Below are positions 45,834 through 54,861 of a DNA stretch of 64,000 bases, piece by piece. Made by a program: the position numbers and the translations under genes. The stretch is from Anaerolineales bacterium UBA5195. GTDB lineage: Bacteria; Chloroflexota; Anaerolineae; Anaerolineales; Villigracilaceae. The number at the start of each line of letters is the position of its first letter. Positions within the stretch are counted from its first letter, which is position 1. Location of the stretch: the NCBI GenBank assembly GCA_002412925.1, contig DHVZ01000037.1:224879-288878 (forward strand), read 5' to 3'. The notes under the pieces are model-generated. The model saw only the letters and a program-made list of their open reading frames with translations, was not told where the DNA came from and made no database searches.

Positions 45834-47507
45834 ATGTCTTTTGTCATCCGTTGTTTGGATTGCGGCCATGAAACTCTCTATCACCCATTGACCAACAACT
45901 GTCCCAAATGCGACAGCCAATGGCGCGAAGCGATCTACAATCTTGAAGAAGCTGCCAAAACACTCTCGGCAGAACTATCCAAACGGCGTTTTGATTTATG
46001 GCGTTATCTTGAAGTATTACCCATCAAAAAACCCATCCCTGAACTGCGCATGGGAGAAGGCGGCACGCCCTTGCTTCGCGCCGTAAACATGGGCATGATG
46101 CTTGGTAATCCAAACATCTATATTAAAGACGAGCGACAGGGGCCGACAGCTTCATTCAAAGACCGGCAAGCTGCCTTGACCATTAATGTGCTCAAAGAAG
46201 CTGGCATCACCGAAATGGTCGCGGCTTCCACTGGGAATGTAGCCATCTCGAATTCTGCTTACGCCGCCAGGGCAGGGATTAAGCTATGGGCCTTTGTCAC
46301 CAGCCTTGTACCGGCCGTCAAAATGCGTGAAATTGCGCTGTATGGCAGCCAGGTGGTAAAGGTTACCGGTTCTTATGACCAGTGCAAACAAATCGCGGCC
46401 GAATTCGCCGAGCAGCGCGGCCTGTATCTTGATACAGGCGCGCGCGCAGTTCCATCCATTGAAGGAATGAAAACCATCGCCTATGAGATTTCCGAGCAAT
46501 TAACCGATGAGCTTGGCGCTCTCCCGGCGACAGCAGCAGGACAATTACACTGGCAAACTCCAGATTGGTATATCCAGGCCATCAGCGGTGGGCTTGGCGT
46601 CATTGGGGTTGCCAAAGGCTTTCATGAGCTAAAAAAGATGGGCTTCATCGACAAAATCCCGGGGGTTATAGCAATCCAAGCTGAAGGTTGCGCGCCAATG
46701 GTGAACGCCTGGAAGCAAGACCTCGAAGACGCAGAGCCTGTTCACAACCCGAAAACACATATTGAGACGCTGGCAACCGGCACCCCGGGTCGCTCGTACA
46801 AATTCCTGCGAAAACAGATGAAAGACTTTGGCGGGATGTTCGAGAGCGTGACAGACGAAGAGGCTTTCAGAGCCATGCATGTCTTGGCAAAAATGGAAGG
46901 GATCTCGGCTGAGCCTGCTGGGGCCGCTGCTTTTGCTGGCCTGTTTAAATTAATTCGCGCCGGGATGATCAAACCCACCGAGACGGTGGTCGTCAATTGC
47001 ACCGGACATACCATGCCTGCAGAGCCATTGGTCCTCGGAAGCGGATGGGCGCGCAACGTGGTCATGCCGCAAGAAGAAAAAGCCATGCAGGAGGAAGAAG
47101 GTTTGCTGGCAGCCCTCAGCCGGGTCGCGCCTGACCGCTTCCCGCGCGTGGCAATTGTGGATGATACCGCTGATGCCCGCCGCTTGATTCGACGCATCCT
47201 GCAATCCCAGGGTGACTTCACCATCTTTGAGGCAACCAGCGGGAAAGAAGGTCTCGAACTCATCAGCCGTGAACACCCCGACTTGCTCATTCTGGATCTG
47301 ATGATGCCTGAAATGGATGGATTCGCCGTACTCGATGCGCTTAAATCCAACCCGGATACGGCCCAAATCCCGGTCATTGTTTCTACGGCAAAAGAACTGA
47401 CGCCTGAAGAAAAAAACCGCCTGAAAGGACAAATCCAAGTCCTGATGCAAAAAGGCGATTTCATGAGCGATGAGTTCCTGGAAGAAGTCAAGGCCCTCAT
47501 TCGCTAA
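45834..47507 (+). CDS. thrC: threonine synthase-like PLP enzyme fused to a C-terminal receiver domain
   Basis: A 557-residue fusion. A zinc ribbon with Cys7, Cys10, Cys23 and Cys26 precedes a fold-type II PLP domain with the PLP lysine in TASFKDRQA (Lys109), ASTGNVAIS, and the glycine-rich QAISGGLGVIGV, as in threonine synthases that use O-phosphohomoserine. After a linker (about 413-435) comes a complete receiver: Asp443-Asp444, phospho-acceptor Asp488 in LLILDLMMPEMDGF, Thr518 and Lys540. The frame is continuous with no stop or shift. AGGAG precedes the ATG, 13 nt after the hybrid kinase. The fusion suggests that phosphorylation modulates the enzyme or brings it to the signalling complex. 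Threonine synthase is the best name; another PLP lyase activity is possible. Confidence 0.9.
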   Translation: MSFVIRCLDCGHETLYHPLTNNCPKCDSQWREAIYNLEEAAKTLSAELSKRRFDLWRYLEVLPIKKPIPELRMGEGGTPLLRAVNMGMMLGNPNIYIKDERQGPTASFKDRQAALTINVLKEAGITEMVAASTGNVAISNSAYAARAGIKLWAFVTSLVPAVKMREIALYGSQVVKVTGSYDQCKQIAAEFAEQRGLYLDTGARAVPSIEGMKTIAYEISEQLTDELGALPATAAGQLHWQTPDWYIQAISGGLGVIGVAKGFHELKKMGFIDKIPGVIAIQAEGCAPMVNAWKQDLEDAEPVHNPKTHIETLATGTPGRSYKFLRKQMKDFGGMFESVTDEEAFRAMHVLAKMEGISAEPAGAAAFAGLFKLIRAGMIKPTETVVVNCTGHTMPAEPLVLGSGWARNVVMPQEEKAMQEEEGLLAALSRVAPDRFPRVAIVDDTADARRLIRRILQSQGDFTIFEATSGKEGLELISREHPDLLILDLMMPEMDGFAVLDALKSNPDTAQIPVIVSTAKELTPEEKNRLKGQIQVLMQKGDFMSDEFLEEVKALIR

Positions 47508-47519
47508 AGGATTACTGCG

Positions 47520-47575
47520 TGGACGCAACAGACGAGAACAGGCTAAGATTCGCCGTCTGCCACTGCGTCCATTTA
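47520..47575 (+). terminator. possible terminator after the thrC-receiver gene
   Basis: TGGACGCA/TGCGTCCA outside and CAGACG/CGTCTG inside form a long stepped hairpin 13 nt after the stop, followed by TTTAAT. The T run is weak. It is a reasonable end for the sensor-kinase transcript. The rest of the 210-nt gap shows nothing else recognisable. Confidence 0.5.
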
Positions 47576-47717
47576 ATATGGATCAGTAGTTCACAAAACA
47601 TTTCGGACATTCTTTCAACTTTCGTGAAGTTCTGATTTAAGTTTCGCTGCAAACTCTATCCGCGAATAAAATGGTTGCGCGTCAGCCCGAGTAATTTCCG
47701 ACAGGCTCAGAGAAAGG

Positions 47718-48671
47718 ATGATCATGGTCAGCAACAAGCGACAGAGCCGGGGTGTCATGGCAGCTTTGTCATCGGCTGCTTTTCTTGGTCTCGCGCCAGT
47801 TTTTGGCCGGATGGCCATCCTTTCAGGCTTTTCGCCCCTCTCCGTTGTCGCCTTGCGCACTGGCCTGGCAGCTGCTTTAATCTTTTTCGGTATTCTCGTT
47901 TTTCGAAGGCAATTTTTATATATCTTTCCGGTTGGTCTCGCCGGTTGTTTCCTGGCAGGAGCAATTAATGGACTGGGATCCATCCTATACTTTCTTGCAC
48001 TTGGACAACTACCCGCCAGTGTTGGCCAGCTTCTTTACGCACTCTACCCGCTTTTCGTGGCCGTTTTTTCATTTTTAGACAAACAACCCATCAGCAAATT
48101 GACTGCTCTCAGGGTGCTGGTTGCCGGTGTGGCTGTCTTCTTACTGACGAACGCCGATGGGGCTGTTCTACCCCTCCCGGCCGTATTGATGATGATTGGA
48201 GCTGCCGCTCTCTACGCCCTGCACATCCCGATCAACCAACGAGTGCTATACGAAATCCCCGCCCCAACGGTGACTTTATATACACTCCTGGCCATGAGCC
48301 TGGTAACCGTGCCTTTTTACCTAATTTTTGACCGGCAACTGCCAGGTGTGAATGTTTCTTGGTGGCCGGTGATTCTCCTGACACTGATGACCACCGCCTC
48401 ACGCCTGACGCTCTTTCTGGGCATTAAGAATATCGGGGGCCTCCAGGCTGCGCTCCTCGGTCTGGCAGAATTGTTTATCACCATCATCATCAGCCACTAC
48501 CTGCTGAATGAAATCTTGTCTCTTGGGCAATTAATCGGAGCGGGCATTCTTGGAGCCAGCATCATCATGGTGGCGCTTGAAAAGCATGACCCAGCCAGGC
48601 GGCGCCCAAAAGGCGGCTGGCTGGCCTGGATTCATCCCCCGGAAATCGAACCCTGGAGCCTCCAGGATTAA
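47718..48671 (+). CDS. EamA/DMT-family transporter
   Basis: A 317-residue integral membrane protein with about ten hydrophobic helices in two halves, each an EamA repeat: residues about 14-150 (SSAAFLGLAPVFGRMAI, LPASVGQLLYALYPLFVAVFSF) and about 160-295 (ALYALHIPINQRVLY, GGLQAALLGLAELFITIIIS). Such proteins export amino acids, nucleotides or drugs; the substrate cannot be told here. AAGGA supports the start; a second ATG two codons in (47724) has better spacing. It stands alone, with its own terminator facing a convergent regulator gene. It is not an evident part of the sensor locus. Confidence 0.88.
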   Translation: MIMVSNKRQSRGVMAALSSAAFLGLAPVFGRMAILSGFSPLSVVALRTGLAAALIFFGILVFRRQFLYIFPVGLAGCFLAGAINGLGSILYFLALGQLPASVGQLLYALYPLFVAVFSFLDKQPISKLTALRVLVAGVAVFLLTNADGAVLPLPAVLMMIGAAALYALHIPINQRVLYEIPAPTVTLYTLLAMSLVTVPFYLIFDRQLPGVNVSWWPVILLTLMTTASRLTLFLGIKNIGGLQAALLGLAELFITIIISHYLLNEILSLGQLIGAGILGASIIMVALEKHDPARRRPKGGWLAWIHPPEIEPWSLQD

Positions 48672-48674
48672 TAA

Positions 48675-48716
48675 AAAAATCCCGCCCTGGTAAATTTCTA
48701 CCAGGGCGGGATTTTT
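48675..48716. terminator. bidirectional terminator between convergent genes
   Basis: An 18-bp perfect inverted repeat AAAAATCCCGCCCTGGTA with its complement, 6-nt loop, A run on one side and T run on the other. It can terminate both the EamA gene (+) and the winged-helix regulator (-). Confidence 0.92.
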
Positions 48717-48724
48717 AGGCAGCG

Positions 48725-49441
48725 TTATTCAGCTTCAAATACATACCCCGTGCCGCGGACGCTGCGAATACGTTCAAAAAGGGTTGGAAATGCATCCAGT
48801 TTGTGCCGCAACCGGCTCACCAGTGGTCGAAGGATTTCCTGTGCCTCGCGCTGGGACACGTCATAGCCTTGAACCAGCAAAACCAGTTCACGATGCGAAA
48901 ACACCTTGCCGGTATTTTCCAGGAAGACTTTCAGCAAATGCCCTTCAGCAGGCGTCAGGGATACCTCCGCAGCGCCGCGAGTCACGATCCGCCGCATCAA
49001 ATCCACCTCCGTGCCATCCGACGTATCAAATGCCTGCAAGACCGCGGCAGCCTGCCCGCTTTCAACAATGCGCGCCTCGCGGCGTTCCAATCCTTTCCTG
49101 ACGCTTTCCAGGATTTGCATCGGGGACGCCGGTTTTAGCAGGTAATCATGCACACGCTGGCGCAAAGCTTCAACCGCCGATTCCATTGAGCCGTAAGCGG
49201 TCAGCAAGATAATTTCAGTGTCCGGCGAAACCTGGTTCACCACCTGGACAACATCGAGACCATTCATGCCCGGCATTTTCAGGTCCAGGAGGATTAAGTC
49301 GACCGAATACTTGCGGACATGCTCAACCGCCAGTTCACCGTTGGGAACAGCAGTGACATTATAGCCTTCCAGACGCAAAATATCGCTCAAGGATTGACGG
49401 GCAATCGGTTCGTCATCAACAACCATAATATTGTTTTTCAT
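48725..49441 (-). CDS. response regulator, receiver plus winged-helix DNA-binding domain
   Basis: A 238-residue regulator. Receiver domain: MVVDDEPIARQSL, phospho-acceptor aspartate in LILLDLKMPGMNGLDV, LLTAYGSMESAV and YLLKPASP. The sequence style of the receiver is that of NtrC-type proteins. The C-terminal domain (about 155-238) has the OmpR/PhoB wing: LTPAEGHLLKVFLENTGKVFSHREL, LRPLVSRLRHKLD and IRSVRGTGYVFE. The start ATG overlaps the stop of the upstream kinase as ATGA, so translation is coupled. It is the transcriptional output of the three-gene unit on this strand. Its target genes are not visible. Confidence 0.92.
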   Translation of the reverse strand: MKNNIMVVDDEPIARQSLSDILRLEGYNVTAVPNGELAVEHVRKYSVDLILLDLKMPGMNGLDVVQVVNQVSPDTEIILLTAYGSMESAVEALRQRVHDYLLKPASPMQILESVRKGLERREARIVESGQAAAVLQAFDTSDGTEVDLMRRIVTRGAAEVSLTPAEGHLLKVFLENTGKVFSHRELVLLVQGYDVSQREAQEILRPLVSRLRHKLDAFPTLFERIRSVRGTGYVFEAE

Positions 49442-51024
49442 TCGGTATTCTCCCTCGGTTGACTGATTGGCAGCATGACGCGAAAACAAGCGCCGGGGTT
49501 TCGGTCGGGCAGTAAATCGAGCCGGCCGCCGTGCGCGGTGACAATATCGTAACTGACTGAGAGACCCAGTCCGGTCGTCCCTTTGGTGCTGATAAATGGT
49601 TCAAAAAGGTTGGATTGTACATCCGGCTGGATCCCAGAACCTGTATCCTGGAAAGTGATTTCAAGCATTTTGCGTTTCTGGGCGATGCTGATCCAGAGTT
49701 CACCGCCCTCGGGCATCGCGTCAAAAGCGTTCAGCACCAGATTGATAAAGACCTGCTCAATCTGATTGCTGATGGCCTGGATGCTGGGCAGCTTGGCAGG
49801 CCAGGAGGTGGTCACGCGGATGTTCCGCTCGCGAAGCTGTTGTCCCAATAAATTCAAGACATGCTCCAATAAATCCAAAAGCTGAACCGGCTTGAACTCG
49901 GCGCTGGGGCGGTAAAAATCAAGCATGCGCTCCACCGTTGTCATCAGCCGTTCCAATTCCTGTTGAGTCATGTTCATGTATTTCTGGCGCATTTCCGCCG
50001 GGACATCTTCGCGCGTGGCGAGATGAAAACAATTGCGCACTGCTTGAAGCGGATTATTGATCTCATGCGCGATGGAGGCTGTCAGCCGCCCGGCCACCGC
50101 CAATTTTTCAGCTTGAACCAAGGCCTGCTGCGATTCTTCCACGCGGCGGACATAAGCGCGCAATTCTTCATACAGGCGCGCATTTTCCATGGCGATGGTA
50201 GCCTGGCGGGCCAGGATCAGGAACATTTCCAGGTCTGCCCCTCTGAAAGGTGACTCGCCTTCATTCCTGGCAGCAAAAATTACCGACCGCAAATTGACCA
50301 GCGAGGTTGGAATGCACATCAATGAACTCAACTGAAATTCAGTCAATTCACCCATTAATTGGGGTTCCACCATCCCGCCCCAAATAGGGGTTTCGAGGGC
50401 AGCTGCCCTGGCGATGGCGTTCCCGCTTTCAGAGAGCGGACCATCGGCCAGCATTTTCCCGCGCCCTGCCAGCAAAGTGGAGCGCTGATCCCGCTCCAAG
50501 ACCTGGTAGAAGCCAACGTTGGCGCAATGCAATTGCGTTGAAATGACTTCAAGAATGAGTTCCAACAACCGGTCGGGGCGGGTTTCAGATAACAGGGTCT
50601 CTGTGACACTGAACAACGGACGAAGGGCCTGCACACGAGCCGCATCCTGTTTTTGCTGGCTATCCGTCAGCGCCTGCGCCACAGCCTGGATTAATTCCGC
50701 CTTTTCAAACGGTTTCAGGATCAACCCGTCCACGCCTTTGCGCAAAGCCTGGATGGCTGTCTCAACCGTTCCAAAACCGGTCATGGCCAGGATGGCCATC
50801 TCGCGTCTGATTTCGTGTCCTTGCTGGATGACATCGAATCCGCTGATATCCGGCATGCGAATATCAACCAGCAGCAGATCAAAACGCTCTTTGCCTAAGA
50901 CTTCCAGGGCCAGCCTGGGATCTGTCTCCCCATGCACATCATAGCCAGCCTTGGTAAGCAGGCGCTCGCATAACAGGGTAATCCCTGGTTCATCATCGAT
51001 TACCAGGATGCGTGGCTGGCTCAT
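49438..51024 (-). CDS. receiver-GAF-histidine kinase
   Basis: A 528-residue soluble kinase. An N-terminal receiver (residues about 1-125: ILVIDDEPGITLL, LLLVDIRMPDISGFDV, LAMTGFGTVETA, LILKPFEKAE) precedes a GAF domain (about 150-305), a coiled coil, HisKA with the phospho-acceptor His in SIAHEINNPLQAV, and an HATPase domain (NLVLNAFDAMPEGG, DTGSGI, GTTGLGLSVS). A receiver placed before the kinase suggests that it is itself controlled by phosphorylation from another kinase, perhaps the product of the gene directly upstream, to which it is joined by an ATGA overlap. It overlaps the downstream regulator the same way. Confidence 0.92.
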   Translation of the reverse strand: MSQPRILVIDDEPGITLLCERLLTKAGYDVHGETDPRLALEVLGKERFDLLLVDIRMPDISGFDVIQQGHEIRREMAILAMTGFGTVETAIQALRKGVDGLILKPFEKAELIQAVAQALTDSQQKQDAARVQALRPLFSVTETLLSETRPDRLLELILEVISTQLHCANVGFYQVLERDQRSTLLAGRGKMLADGPLSESGNAIARAAALETPIWGGMVEPQLMGELTEFQLSSLMCIPTSLVNLRSVIFAARNEGESPFRGADLEMFLILARQATIAMENARLYEELRAYVRRVEESQQALVQAEKLAVAGRLTASIAHEINNPLQAVRNCFHLATREDVPAEMRQKYMNMTQQELERLMTTVERMLDFYRPSAEFKPVQLLDLLEHVLNLLGQQLRERNIRVTTSWPAKLPSIQAISNQIEQVFINLVLNAFDAMPEGGELWISIAQKRKMLEITFQDTGSGIQPDVQSNLFEPFISTKGTTGLGLSVSYDIVTAHGGRLDLLPDRNPGACFRVMLPISQPRENTE

Positions 51025-52208
51025 GGCACTTTATCCAAGGGCAGCCAGACGATAAAGGTCGAGCCAGAATTTGTCTTACTCTCAACTTCGATCATCCCTT
51101 GATGATCCGTTACAATTCCATATGTGACAGATAATCCCAGGCCAGTCCCGCCGCGATCCCCGCGCGTTGTAAAGAAAGGCTCGAAAATCCGCTCCAGGTT
51201 CTCAGGAGGAATGCCCACGCCCGTATCGCGCACCGTCAGCGTAATCCAATTGCGACTGTAACGCTGCTGCTCGGCTGTCTCCACCACAATACGCCCGCCT
51301 TCGGGCATGGCATACAGGGCATTGTTCACCAGGTTGATAACCACCTGCTTGATCTGATTCCGATCTACCAGCACCCATGATAGGCTTTCGCCCAGGCGGA
51401 TTTCCGATTGGACATTACTGGTGTGCATCAGGTGTTTCGTCAGCATTAAAACATCATCGACAATCTCGTTCAAATCCGCTTTGACGCGCACGGTTTCGGC
51501 CTGGCGCGAGAAATCAAGCAGGCGCCGAACCACGCTGCGCGCGCGGCGGGCTTCCTTAAGCACCAGATCAAGGTCAGCCCTGACGGGCGAATCGATGGGC
51601 AAATCTTCCAGGGCCAGTTCTGTAAAGCCAACCACCGTTGTCAAAGGGTTGTTAAGTTCGTGCGCCACCCCGGCGGCCATTTCGCCCACGGCGGCCAACT
51701 TCGCGGCCTGGATTAATCGCGCCTCGGCCTCGCGCTGGGCATTGATCCGCGCCTGTAGTTCCTGTTGGGTCTGCTGCAACTCCAGGACCGTCTGCTGGAG
51801 CAGGCCCAGTTCTTCTGTGGCAGGAGGAAGGACGGCCGGCGAGTCATTTTCTACAGATGCCGCCAGTTTCCAAATCCGCTGGCCTGTCACATCCAGGCTG
51901 CTTTTGACGCCCACCAAAATCAAGTGCATAGGCGATGCGGGAAAGGCATACACCCGGTAGCAATCCAGCCCATCCTTGCCAGAAACCAGCATGGAACGCG
52001 GCCGCCCACCGGAGAGCGCGCCGCCCATCCAGACGGCTGCCTGGCTGTCATTCAGAAACCGCCGGAGAACCGTCTGCTTAGCCTTCGGAATGCGATATGT
52101 GTCACCCAATTGCCACTCATCCGCCTCGCGAAAGGCAAAAGCAGCCCAGCAAACCTCTGTCAGTTGGCTGGCATCCTTCAGGCGGGATAATTTGTACGAC
52201 TGAACCAT
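51021..52208 (-). CDS. soluble histidine kinase with an unrecognised N-terminal sensor
   Basis: A 395-residue kinase from MVQSYKLSRLKDA; longer frames would run into the divergent trmFO start. Residues about 1-150 form a compact alpha/beta region of unknown family, perhaps a very divergent GAF. A coiled coil (LLQQTVLELQQTQQELQARI) leads to HisKA with GVAHELNNPLTTVVG and HATPase with NLVNNALYAMPEGG, DTGVGIPPENLERIFEPFFTT and GTGLGLSVT. No transmembrane helix. A TATAAT box lies just 6 nt before the chosen ATG, so the transcript may be leaderless. It heads a kinase-kinase-regulator operon with ATGA overlaps, implying a fixed ratio of the three proteins. Confidence 0.9.
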   Translation of the reverse strand: MVQSYKLSRLKDASQLTEVCWAAFAFREADEWQLGDTYRIPKAKQTVLRRFLNDSQAAVWMGGALSGGRPRSMLVSGKDGLDCYRVYAFPASPMHLILVGVKSSLDVTGQRIWKLAASVENDSPAVLPPATEELGLLQQTVLELQQTQQELQARINAQREAEARLIQAAKLAAVGEMAAGVAHELNNPLTTVVGFTELALEDLPIDSPVRADLDLVLKEARRARSVVRRLLDFSRQAETVRVKADLNEIVDDVLMLTKHLMHTSNVQSEIRLGESLSWVLVDRNQIKQVVINLVNNALYAMPEGGRIVVETAEQQRYSRNWITLTVRDTGVGIPPENLERIFEPFFTTRGDRGGTGLGLSVTYGIVTDHQGMIEVESKTNSGSTFIVWLPLDKVP

Positions 52209-52214
52209 GCCCTG

Positions 52215-52220
52215 ATTATA
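52215..52220 (-). promoter_or_regulatory. -10 box of the two-kinase operon
   Basis: Minus-strand TATAAT ends 6 nt before the ATG of the kinase, a distance that would put transcription start at or next to the A of the start codon. No strong -35 is seen. The same arrangement occurs before the aspartate aminotransferase leader ORF. Confidence 0.6.
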
Positions 52221-52318
52221 CAATACCCACATGCTTACATACGCGCAGTTTGGCTCCATCTTCCAGATGGTAAAATGTAGAGGCACGGCAATATTATATG
52301 GTAGGTACAGGATCAATC

Positions 52319-53668
52319 ATGCCAGAACTGATCGTGATTGGCGGCGGACTGGCCGGGTCAGAAGCCGCCTGGCAGGCCGCCGAACGCGGGATTACAGTCA
52401 AATTATATGAAATGAGACCGAGAGTGGCGACCGGCGCGCACCAGACCGATAGACTGGCGGAACTCGTTTGCTCCAACTCGCTCGGATCGAACCTGCCTGA
52501 CCGCGCTTCGGGCGTGCTAAAAGCCGAACTGCGCCGCCTCGGCTCGCTCCTGCTCGAAATCGCCGAGCAGACGGCTCTGCCCGCCGGAACTGCCCTGGCC
52601 GTCGACCGGGAGCTTTTCGCGCAGAAGGTCACCGAACGGGTCGCCGCCCATCCCAAGATCGAACTCATCCGCCAGGAAATGCCCGATATTCCCGGCGCGA
52701 CTTGCGTGATCGCTTCCGGGCCGCTGACTTCGTCAAAATTATCCCAGGCCATCGCCCGCTTTTGCGGACAGGAGCACCTCTATTTTTTCGACGCCATCGC
52801 GCCGATTATCGCCGCCGATTCAATTAACCTGGAGATCGCCTACCGCGCTTCGCGCTGGGGAGAAAATGAACCGGATGAAGGCGACTACATCAACTGTCCC
52901 TTCCATCACAAGGCTGATTACAACGCTTTCGTGGAAGCCCTGCGCACAGCCGAACGCATCCAGCTGCATGATTTTGAACTGATCCTCGAACAAGGCGTGC
53001 AAGCCGGGGCTGAGCACTTCTTCGAAGGCTGCCTGCCCGTCGAAATCATTGCGGCGCGCGGTGAAAAAGCCCTGGCGTATGGCCCCATGCGCCCGGTCGG
53101 GCTGGCCGACCCGCGCGTCCCGCGGCCACCCTATGCGGTCGTTCAGTTACGCCAGGATAACCTGGCCGGGAATCTCTACAATATGGTCGGCTTTCAAACC
53201 AACCTGACCTTCCCAGAGCAGCGCCGCGTCTTGCGCACCATCCCCGGTCTGGAAAATGCCGAGTTCGTGCGTTACGGTCAAATGCATCGCAATACCTTCA
53301 TCGCCTCGCCCAAACTGCTGCGCCCCACATTACAAGCCATCCGCCGCGAGGATCTCTTCTTCGCCGGGCAAATCGTTGGCGTGGAAGGCTACCTGGGCAA
53401 CCTCGCCAGCGGGTTATTGGCCGGTTGGAACGCGGCCCGCCTGCTCAACGACCAAACCCCGCTGGAGCTGCCGCGCGAAAGCATGCTTGGCGCGCTCTGC
53501 CATTACGTGACGCACGCCGAAATGAAAAACTTTCAGCCGATGAAGGCCAATTTTGGCATCTTGCCGCCTCTGGAGGGGAAATTCAAGGGCAAACGCGAAC
53601 GCGCCGCCGCCCATGCCGAACGCGCCGCACAGGCCTTGGAGATTTTCCTTGGAGAACATGAAAAATAG
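52319..53668 (+). CDS. trmFO: folate- and FAD-dependent tRNA (uracil-54-C5-)-methyltransferase
   Basis: Methylates U54 of the tRNA T loop with methylene-tetrahydrofolate as the carbon donor. The 449-residue protein begins with the FAD-binding [22 protein letters not shown] and continues with the family signatures [72 protein letters not shown] and [15 protein letters not shown]. These distinguish it from the related MnmG. The start [10 protein letters not shown] follows AGGA; an earlier ATG adds seven residues. It is the first gene of a plus-strand run, and the M28-type hydrolase gene starts inside its last codons. Confidence 0.95.
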   Translation: MPELIVIGGGLAGSEAAWQAAERGITVKLYEMRPRVATGAHQTDRLAELVCSNSLGSNLPDRASGVLKAELRRLGSLLLEIAEQTALPAGTALAVDRELFAQKVTERVAAHPKIELIRQEMPDIPGATCVIASGPLTSSKLSQAIARFCGQEHLYFFDAIAPIIAADSINLEIAYRASRWGENEPDEGDYINCPFHHKADYNAFVEALRTAERIQLHDFELILEQGVQAGAEHFFEGCLPVEIIAARGEKALAYGPMRPVGLADPRVPRPPYAVVQLRQDNLAGNLYNMVGFQTNLTFPEQRRVLRTIPGLENAEFVRYGQMHRNTFIASPKLLRPTLQAIRREDLFFAGQIVGVEGYLGNLASGLLAGWNAARLLNDQTPLELPRESMLGALCHYVTHAEMKNFQPMKANFGILPPLEGKFKGKRERAAAHAERAAQALEIFLGEHEK

Positions 53669-54590
53669 ACGCCTGATCCTGGCCCTCATTATTTTCGACC
53701 TCCTGATCGCTCTCGGCGCTTTGGGCTGGTTCGCATGGACGCAAACCCACCCCGAACCTGCCCCCCGCTTCAACGGCGAACGCGCCCAGAGAGACGTTGC
53801 CGCCCAGGTTGACCTTGGGCCGCGCGTCCCCAATTCAGAAGCACACACAAAAACAATCGCCTATATCCAGCACGAACTGGCGGCAGCCGGCTGGCAAAGC
53901 AGCATCGAACAAGCCCAATTCGGCAATCAGACCGCTTTTAATCTCTTGGCTACGCGCAATTCTAAAAACCCGACCCTTTTGCTTGGGGCGCATTACGACA
54001 GCCGACTCTCCGCCGATAACGACCCCGATCCTGCCAACCATGCCCTGCCCGTGCCGGGCGCCAACGATGGGGCTTCAGGCGTGGCTGTCCTGCTCGAATT
54101 GGCGCGCACCCTGCCCGCCGAGAGCACCCCCACGGCCCTGCTCTTCATCGATATCGAGGACAATGGCCGCCTCCCCGGCTGGGACTGGATTCTTGGCTCG
54201 AGAGCCTTCGCCGCAGAAATGACCATCCAACCCAAAGCCGTCGTCATCGTCGACATGATCGGCGACGCAGATTTGAACATCTACATGGAAAAAAACTCGG
54301 ATGCCGAATTGACCCGTCAAATTTGGGAAACCGCGAAAAGCCTCGGCTATGAATCCGCCTTTATCCCAGAAGAGAAGTACCGGGTGCTCGATGACCACAT
54401 CCCCTTTATCGAGAAAGGCATCCGCTCGGTGGACATCATCGACCTGGATTACCCCTACTGGCACACCCTCCAGGATACAACCGATAAAGTCTCTGCCGCC
54501 AGCCTGCAAAAAGTCGGCGAGACTCTGCTGGCCTGGATCCGCGAATACGGTCTGTGTATCGAGCAACAAAACTGCAAGATGTCACCTTGA
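53658..54590 (+). CDS. M28-family zinc hydrolase, glutaminyl-cyclase-like, membrane-anchored
   Basis: A 310-residue protein with an N-terminal signal anchor ([20 protein letters not shown]), so it acts outside the membrane. Zinc-binding motifs of M28 are visible: [43 protein letters not shown], and late DYPYWHT. The [26 protein letters not shown] region (positions 54391-54465) resembles glutaminyl-peptide cyclotransferases as I recall them, which make N-terminal pyroglutamate; an aminopeptidase is the alternative. The start codon has GGAG close by and overlaps trmFO by 11 nt. A terminator-like hairpin follows about 80 nt later. Confidence 0.82.
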   Translation: MKNRRLILALIIFDLLIALGALGWFAWTQTHPEPAPRFNGERAQRDVAAQVDLGPRVPNSEAHTKTIAYIQHELAAAGWQSSIEQAQFGNQTAFNLLATRNSKNPTLLLGAHYDSRLSADNDPDPANHALPVPGANDGASGVAVLLELARTLPAESTPTALLFIDIEDNGRLPGWDWILGSRAFAAEMTIQPKAVVIVDMIGDADLNIYMEKNSDAELTRQIWETAKSLGYESAFIPEEKYRVLDDHIPFIEKGIRSVDIIDLDYPYWHTLQDTTDKVSAASLQKVGETLLAWIREYGLCIEQQNCKMSP

Positions 54591-54673
54591 TGACATCTTC
54601 CCCAACACCGGAAAAGGGCTTTTGAGGGATCGTGATGCGTGATGCGACCACAGTTGAATGTGGTATGATTAAA

Positions 54674-54706
54674 ACCGGCGGGGCAAAGTCCTGCCGGTGC
54701 TTTTTT
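54674..54706 (+). terminator. terminator between the M28 hydrolase gene and the hflX leader
   Basis: ACCGGCGGG and CCTGCCGGT form a 9-bp stem with one G-U pair and a 7-nt loop, followed by GC and six T residues. A TGGTATGAT extended -10-like box (54661-54669) lies immediately upstream, so this hairpin could alternatively sit at the very start of an hflX transcript. Confidence 0.75.
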
Positions 54707-54713
54707 CTACAAC

Positions 54714-54861
54714 AGGAGTAAGTGTCATGATCTGGTAGGTTTCGGTACAACGTGTTTTTTATTTGATGGTTTGCCCGGCAGTTGCCTGGCCGGACAGACA
54801 ACTTGCGGCAGCGACCCTGGCGCAAGGCTAATTTTCCCAACCCAAAAAACCTACCACTCCT
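54714..54861 (+). promoter_or_regulatory. structured 5' leader of hflX
   Basis: TGGTAGGTTT (54733-54742) is perfectly complementary to AAACCTACCA (54847-54856), and the next five bases CTCCT (54857-54861), touching the hflX ATG, complement the AGGAG ribosome site of a three-codon ORF (54714-54718). Inside this long-range helix are two more hairpins: GTTGcCTG/CAGaCAAC (54781-54802) and CTTGCG/CGCAAG (54802-54826). hflX itself has no Shine-Dalgarno site. The layout fits a cis-regulatory switch; no known riboswitch class is recognised. Confidence 0.6.
54727..54738 (+). CDS. three-codon leader ORF (Met-Ile-Trp) before hflX
   Basis: ATG ATC TGG TAG with a well-placed AGGAG 8 nt upstream. The ORF is too short for a functional protein, but its stop codon lies inside the 5' strand of the long-range helix that reaches the hflX start. 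A ribosome initiating or stalled here would prevent that helix from forming. Leader ORFs control some hflX-type resistance genes in Firmicutes; the parallel is an inference, and a chance ORF remains possible. Confidence 0.5.
   Translation: MIW

Noticed and set aside
20595..47507. Cyclic-di-GMP or adenylate cyclase output in the sensor proteins
   Set aside because: No GGDEF, EAL, HD-GYP or cyclase motif is present in any of the translated products.
54664..54706. hflX promoter and attenuator hairpin immediately after it
   Set aside because: The extended -10 box is followed at once by a terminator-like stem, which is also well placed as the end of the M28 hydrolase gene; the two readings cannot be separated, so no promoter is annotated.
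54714..54861. SRP RNA, 6S RNA or tRNA in the hflX leader
   Set aside because: The conserved core sequences of these RNAs are missing and the helices do not match their folds.
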